Source of the DNA: an uncultured Caryophanales bacterium
GTDB lineage: Bacteria; Bacillota_I; Bacilli_A; RFN20; CAG-826
Direction of reading: 5' to 3'
NCBI GenBank assembly: GCA_946612115.1
Contig: CAMOEI010000003.1
Coordinates: 62,001 to 126,000 of the forward strand
Length of the DNA: 64,000 nt
The notes under the pieces: model-generated
Told to the model about the DNA's origin: nothing
The model's database searches: none
Seen by the model: only the letters and a program-made list of their open reading frames with translations
Program-made: the position numbers and the translations under genes
Shown here: in pieces, positions 61,805-64,000 of the stretch
Layout: each line of letters begins with the position of its first letter
Numbering within the stretch: the first letter of the stretch is position 1

Positions 61805-63085
61805 ATGATTGATATTAATTTAATTAGAGAAAATCCAGAATACGTTAAAAAAGCTTTAGCCAAAAAACTTTGGGACGCTGATTTTACTGAATTACTTTCT
61901 TGGGACAAAGAAAAAAGAGAACTCATGCAAATCGTGGAATCTAACAAGGCTGAAATGAATAAATTATCAGCCTCTGTTCCAGCCGCGAAAAAAGCTGGAG
62001 AAGATGTTTCTAAAATCTTTGTTAAAGTTAAAGAAATTGCCAAAAAGAACGCCGAATTTGAGGCAAAATTAAAGGAATTAGACCAAAGAATTACTGATTA
62101 TGTTGCTTGCCTTCCTAACATCCCAGACGATGATTTAGTCGGTGGAGGAAAAGAGAACAACAAAGTCATTCACACCTTTGGTAAAAAACCAGAATTTGCT
62201 TTCAAAGCTAAAGATCATGTTGAACTCGCTACCTCTTTAGGTTTAGTCGATTATGATCGCGGCGCGAAAATCGCTGGAAGAGGAAGTTGGATCTATACAA
62301 ATCTAGGTGCTAGACTTGAATGGGCTTTATTAAACTTCTTCATTTCTGAACACTTAAAAGACGGATATGAGTTTATCCTACCACCTCACTTATTAAACGA
62401 AGAAAGTGGTTATGTCGCTGGTCAATTTCCAAAATTTAGAGAAGATGTTTTCTGGCTTGACGGATTAGAACCAAAAAGATTCCTCTTACCAACCGCTGAA
62501 ACTGCGTTAGTAAATCTTCATAGAAACGAAATTTTAACTGAAGATCAATTACCTCGTAAGTACTTCGCCTACACTCCATGTTATAGAAGAGAAGCGGGCA
62601 GCTATCGTACTGAAGAAAGAGGTATGATTAGAGGCTATCAATTCGATAAAGTTGAAATGGTTCAATATACTAAACCAGAAGAAAGCGATAAAGCTTTTGA
62701 AGAATTAGTCACTAAAGCCGCTAACTTAGTGGAAAAACTTGGATTACATTTCCAAATTTCTAAATTAGCTGCTGGAGATATTTCTCACTCCATGGCGAGA
62801 ACCTATGATATTGAAGTTTATATTCCATCAATTGGAATTTATAAAGAAGTATCTAGTGCTTCTAACGCTAGAGATTATCAAGCTAGACGCGGAATGGTTA
62901 GATATAGAGATTTAGCAACAGGAAAAACAAGATTTGTTCATACCCTTAACGCTAGTGGACTTGCCACTTCTAGAATCTTCCCTGCTATCTTAGAACAATA
63001 TCAACAAGAAGATGGTAGTGTCTTAGTCCCTGAAGTCTTACAACCATTCATGGGTGGAATTAAGGTTTTAAAGCCAGTTAAATAA
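61805..63085 (+). CDS. serS: Seryl-tRNA synthetase
   Basis: Charges tRNA-Ser. The 426 residues have the N-terminal coiled-coil arm (about 30-110) and class II motifs: motif 2 RREAGSYRTEERGMIRGYQFDKVEM and motif 3 NASGLATSRIFPAILEQYQ. The position after gyrA is typical for Bacillus. No T-box-like leader is present in the short gap. Confidence 0.97.
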   Translation: MIDINLIRENPEYVKKALAKKLWDADFTELLSWDKEKRELMQIVESNKAEMNKLSASVPAAKKAGEDVSKIFVKVKEIAKKNAEFEAKLKELDQRITDYVACLPNIPDDDLVGGGKENNKVIHTFGKKPEFAFKAKDHVELATSLGLVDYDRGAKIAGRGSWIYTNLGARLEWALLNFFISEHLKDGYEFILPPHLLNEESGYVAGQFPKFREDVFWLDGLEPKRFLLPTAETALVNLHRNEILTEDQLPRKYFAYTPCYRREAGSYRTEERGMIRGYQFDKVEMVQYTKPEESDKAFEELVTKAANLVEKLGLHFQISKLAAGDISHSMARTYDIEVYIPSIGIYKEVSSASNARDYQARRGMVRYRDLATGKTRFVHTLNASGLATSRIFPAILEQYQQEDGSVLVPEVLQPFMGGIKVLKPVK

Positions 63086-63099
63086 TTTATTATTTAAAA

Positions 63100-63127
63100 A
63101 TAAAGAGCGATTAATTATCGCTCTTTT
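63100..63127. terminator. Bidirectional terminator between serS and the membrane-protein gene
   Basis: AAAGAGCGAT, loop TAATT, ATCGCTCTTT; the stop codon of the opposing gene lies in the loop. Confidence 0.85.
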
Positions 63128-64000
63128 TCTTTTTCCAAGGAATGATTATTCCGACTGTTGTTGATAATAGAAGCACTCCAAGAGATATTAATACACTAAA
63201 TAAGATTAGCTTTCCTAATGGAGGTAAGTTCGCTGGAACTTCTTTTTGAGTGACATTAAAGATCGCTAATGCACCTACACCTGCTCCTATACCTAATAAG
63301 TCAGTTAAGATGACCATCGAATAAATTCGATAATCCATAATGATATTTTTAATATCTTTAATAACAAAATAGTTGAGTACCGCACCCACTAAAGAGACAA
63401 CAAAGAAGAAAATTAATAACATCTTCCCGGCGTAGCAGTGATATAGGCCAACAGAAATAGTGAATTCAATCAAGAAAGAAGAGACAAAGATAAATAAGAA
63501 ATAGAATTTCTTTTTATTAAATGGTTCAAAGAAGAACGTTAAAACAGCTTTTACTTTGCCAAATGTTTCTTTAACTAATTCCTTAAACGGAACCTTTTCT
63601 TTTTTCTCTTTAATAACTTTTGGAGCTTTTTCTTTTTTAATCTTTGGTAATTTTTGAACAACGATTTCTTCTTCCTCTTTGTGTTCATGATATAAAAGAG
63701 CGAAATTGTGTTCTAAAGAACATAGTTCTTCACTAGTTAATGAATACTTTTCTTTTTTAGATTTATACACCGAAAATAATGGAGAAACTTCATTAAGAAT
63801 TTCGAACAAAGATTTAACTTTTTCGGTTGCAGTAGCTTTATCAATTACTTTAATTTCTCTTAAATTAGCGATTTTTTGAATGAGCTCTTCTTTATTAAAC
63901 GAATCAACTACAAAGAATGAGGAAAGACTTCCAACATATTTGATATTGACCTTTAAATGAAATAGTTGAGTTATCTCTTTAGGCTCTTCTTCGTCCACTT
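63111..64000 (-). CDS. Membrane protein of unknown function (runs off window)
   Basis: A partial or nearly complete frame of about 295 residues, with a GTG near the edge that may or may not be the true start. The first 160 residues are soluble, charged and partly low complexity (KIKKEKAPKVIKEKKEK), followed by four membrane helices. No motif that I recognise. The Lys-rich region between the soluble and membrane parts resembles those of small Bacilli membrane proteins. Its end overlaps the shared terminator. Confidence 0.6.
   Translation of the reverse strand, partial: VDEEEPKEITQLFHLKVNIKYVGSLSSFFVVDSFNKEELIQKIANLREIKVIDKATATEKVKSLFEILNEVSPLFSVYKSKKEKYSLTSEELCSLEHNFALLYHEHKEEEEIVVQKLPKIKKEKAPKVIKEKKEKVPFKELVKETFGKVKAVLTFFFEPFNKKKFYFLFIFVSSFLIEFTISVGLYHCYAGKMLLIFFFVVSLVGAVLNYFVIKDIKNIIMDYRIYSMVILTDLLGIGAGVGALAIFNVTQKEVPANLPPLGKLILFSVLISLGVLLLSTTVGIIIPWKKKKSDN

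Overview
The window comes from a low-GC, AT-rich Gram-positive-type bacterium (Bacillota, Bacilli side). TGA is used as a stop (for example at the ends of prfA and the small gene at 2940-3263), so this is not a TGA=Trp mollicute. The gene order matches the Bacillus-type chromosomal origin: jag-yidC-rnpA-rpmH, then a cluster of DnaA boxes, then dnaA-dnaN-yaaA-recF-gyrB-gyrA-serS. Much of the classical origin neighbourhood is also here in compact form: dnaX-ybaB-recR-tmk-holB-ricT-rsmI, tatD-rnmV-rsmA-ispE-glmU, and prfA-prmC-tsaC-rpiB. A small-genome, uncultured gut-type Bacilli lineage is my inference, not something I could test. I found no tRNA, rRNA, CRISPR array or insertion sequence.

Layout. 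1-4.5 kb: secA start, the competence genes comFC and comFA, and a mosaic of small genes, comFA debris and structured RNAs. 4.5-7.5 kb: translation-factor operon on the minus strand. 7.6-15.5 kb: replication, repair and ribosome-maturation genes on the plus strand, ending with typA. 15.5-23.2 kb, minus strand: DUF2188 protein, secreted endonuclease, two PII-like proteins with a DUF1538 membrane protein, an RluA-type enzyme, two ATP-grasp ligases and a GrpB-family protein. 23.3-29.1 kb: TetR plus heterodimeric ABC exporter plus M18 aminopeptidase. 29.1-34.6 kb: FGGY sugar kinase, a small BECR-nuclease-like gene with two structured RNAs, and pyruvate phosphate dikinase. 34.7-41.2 kb: three lipoproteins. 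41.2-49.7 kb, minus strand: an AAA ATPase, carbonic anhydrase, housekeeping genes, a DUF3990-type toxin-antitoxin pair and mnmE. 49.8-64 kb: origin region.

The most unusual material is at 2.86-4.35 kb and 30.7-31.8 kb. At the first site I see four plus-strand units. Each has nearly the same promoter (TTGC[A/T]T, exactly 17 bp, TT[T/A]AAT), a hairpin and a U-run. They interleave with two related small basic protein genes on the minus strand, and three of the four hairpins share an 8-bp closing stem with compensatory base changes inside. At the second site are two paralogous, roughly 170-nt minus-strand RNAs, each with its own promoter (17-bp spacing) and terminator. They converge on a small gene resembling phage BECR-fold nucleases. 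At both sites the stop codon of the protein gene lies inside or against the terminator hairpin of the opposing RNA. I propose, as inference, that these are related small-protein/antisense-RNA modules, possibly type I-like toxin-antitoxin or another RNA-regulated defence or competition system.

Two genes (comFA and the BECR-like gene) have no NTG start available. Each has a perfect AGGAGG followed by an in-frame AUA at a spacing of 9 nt (6 or 9 nt for the second gene), which suggests AUA initiation. Other points worth attention are a GlmU lacking its acetyltransferase domain with Glu for the metal-binding Asp, Leu at the GyrA position equivalent to E. coli 87, apparently leaderless promoters for two genes, and operator-like repeats in front of several operons.
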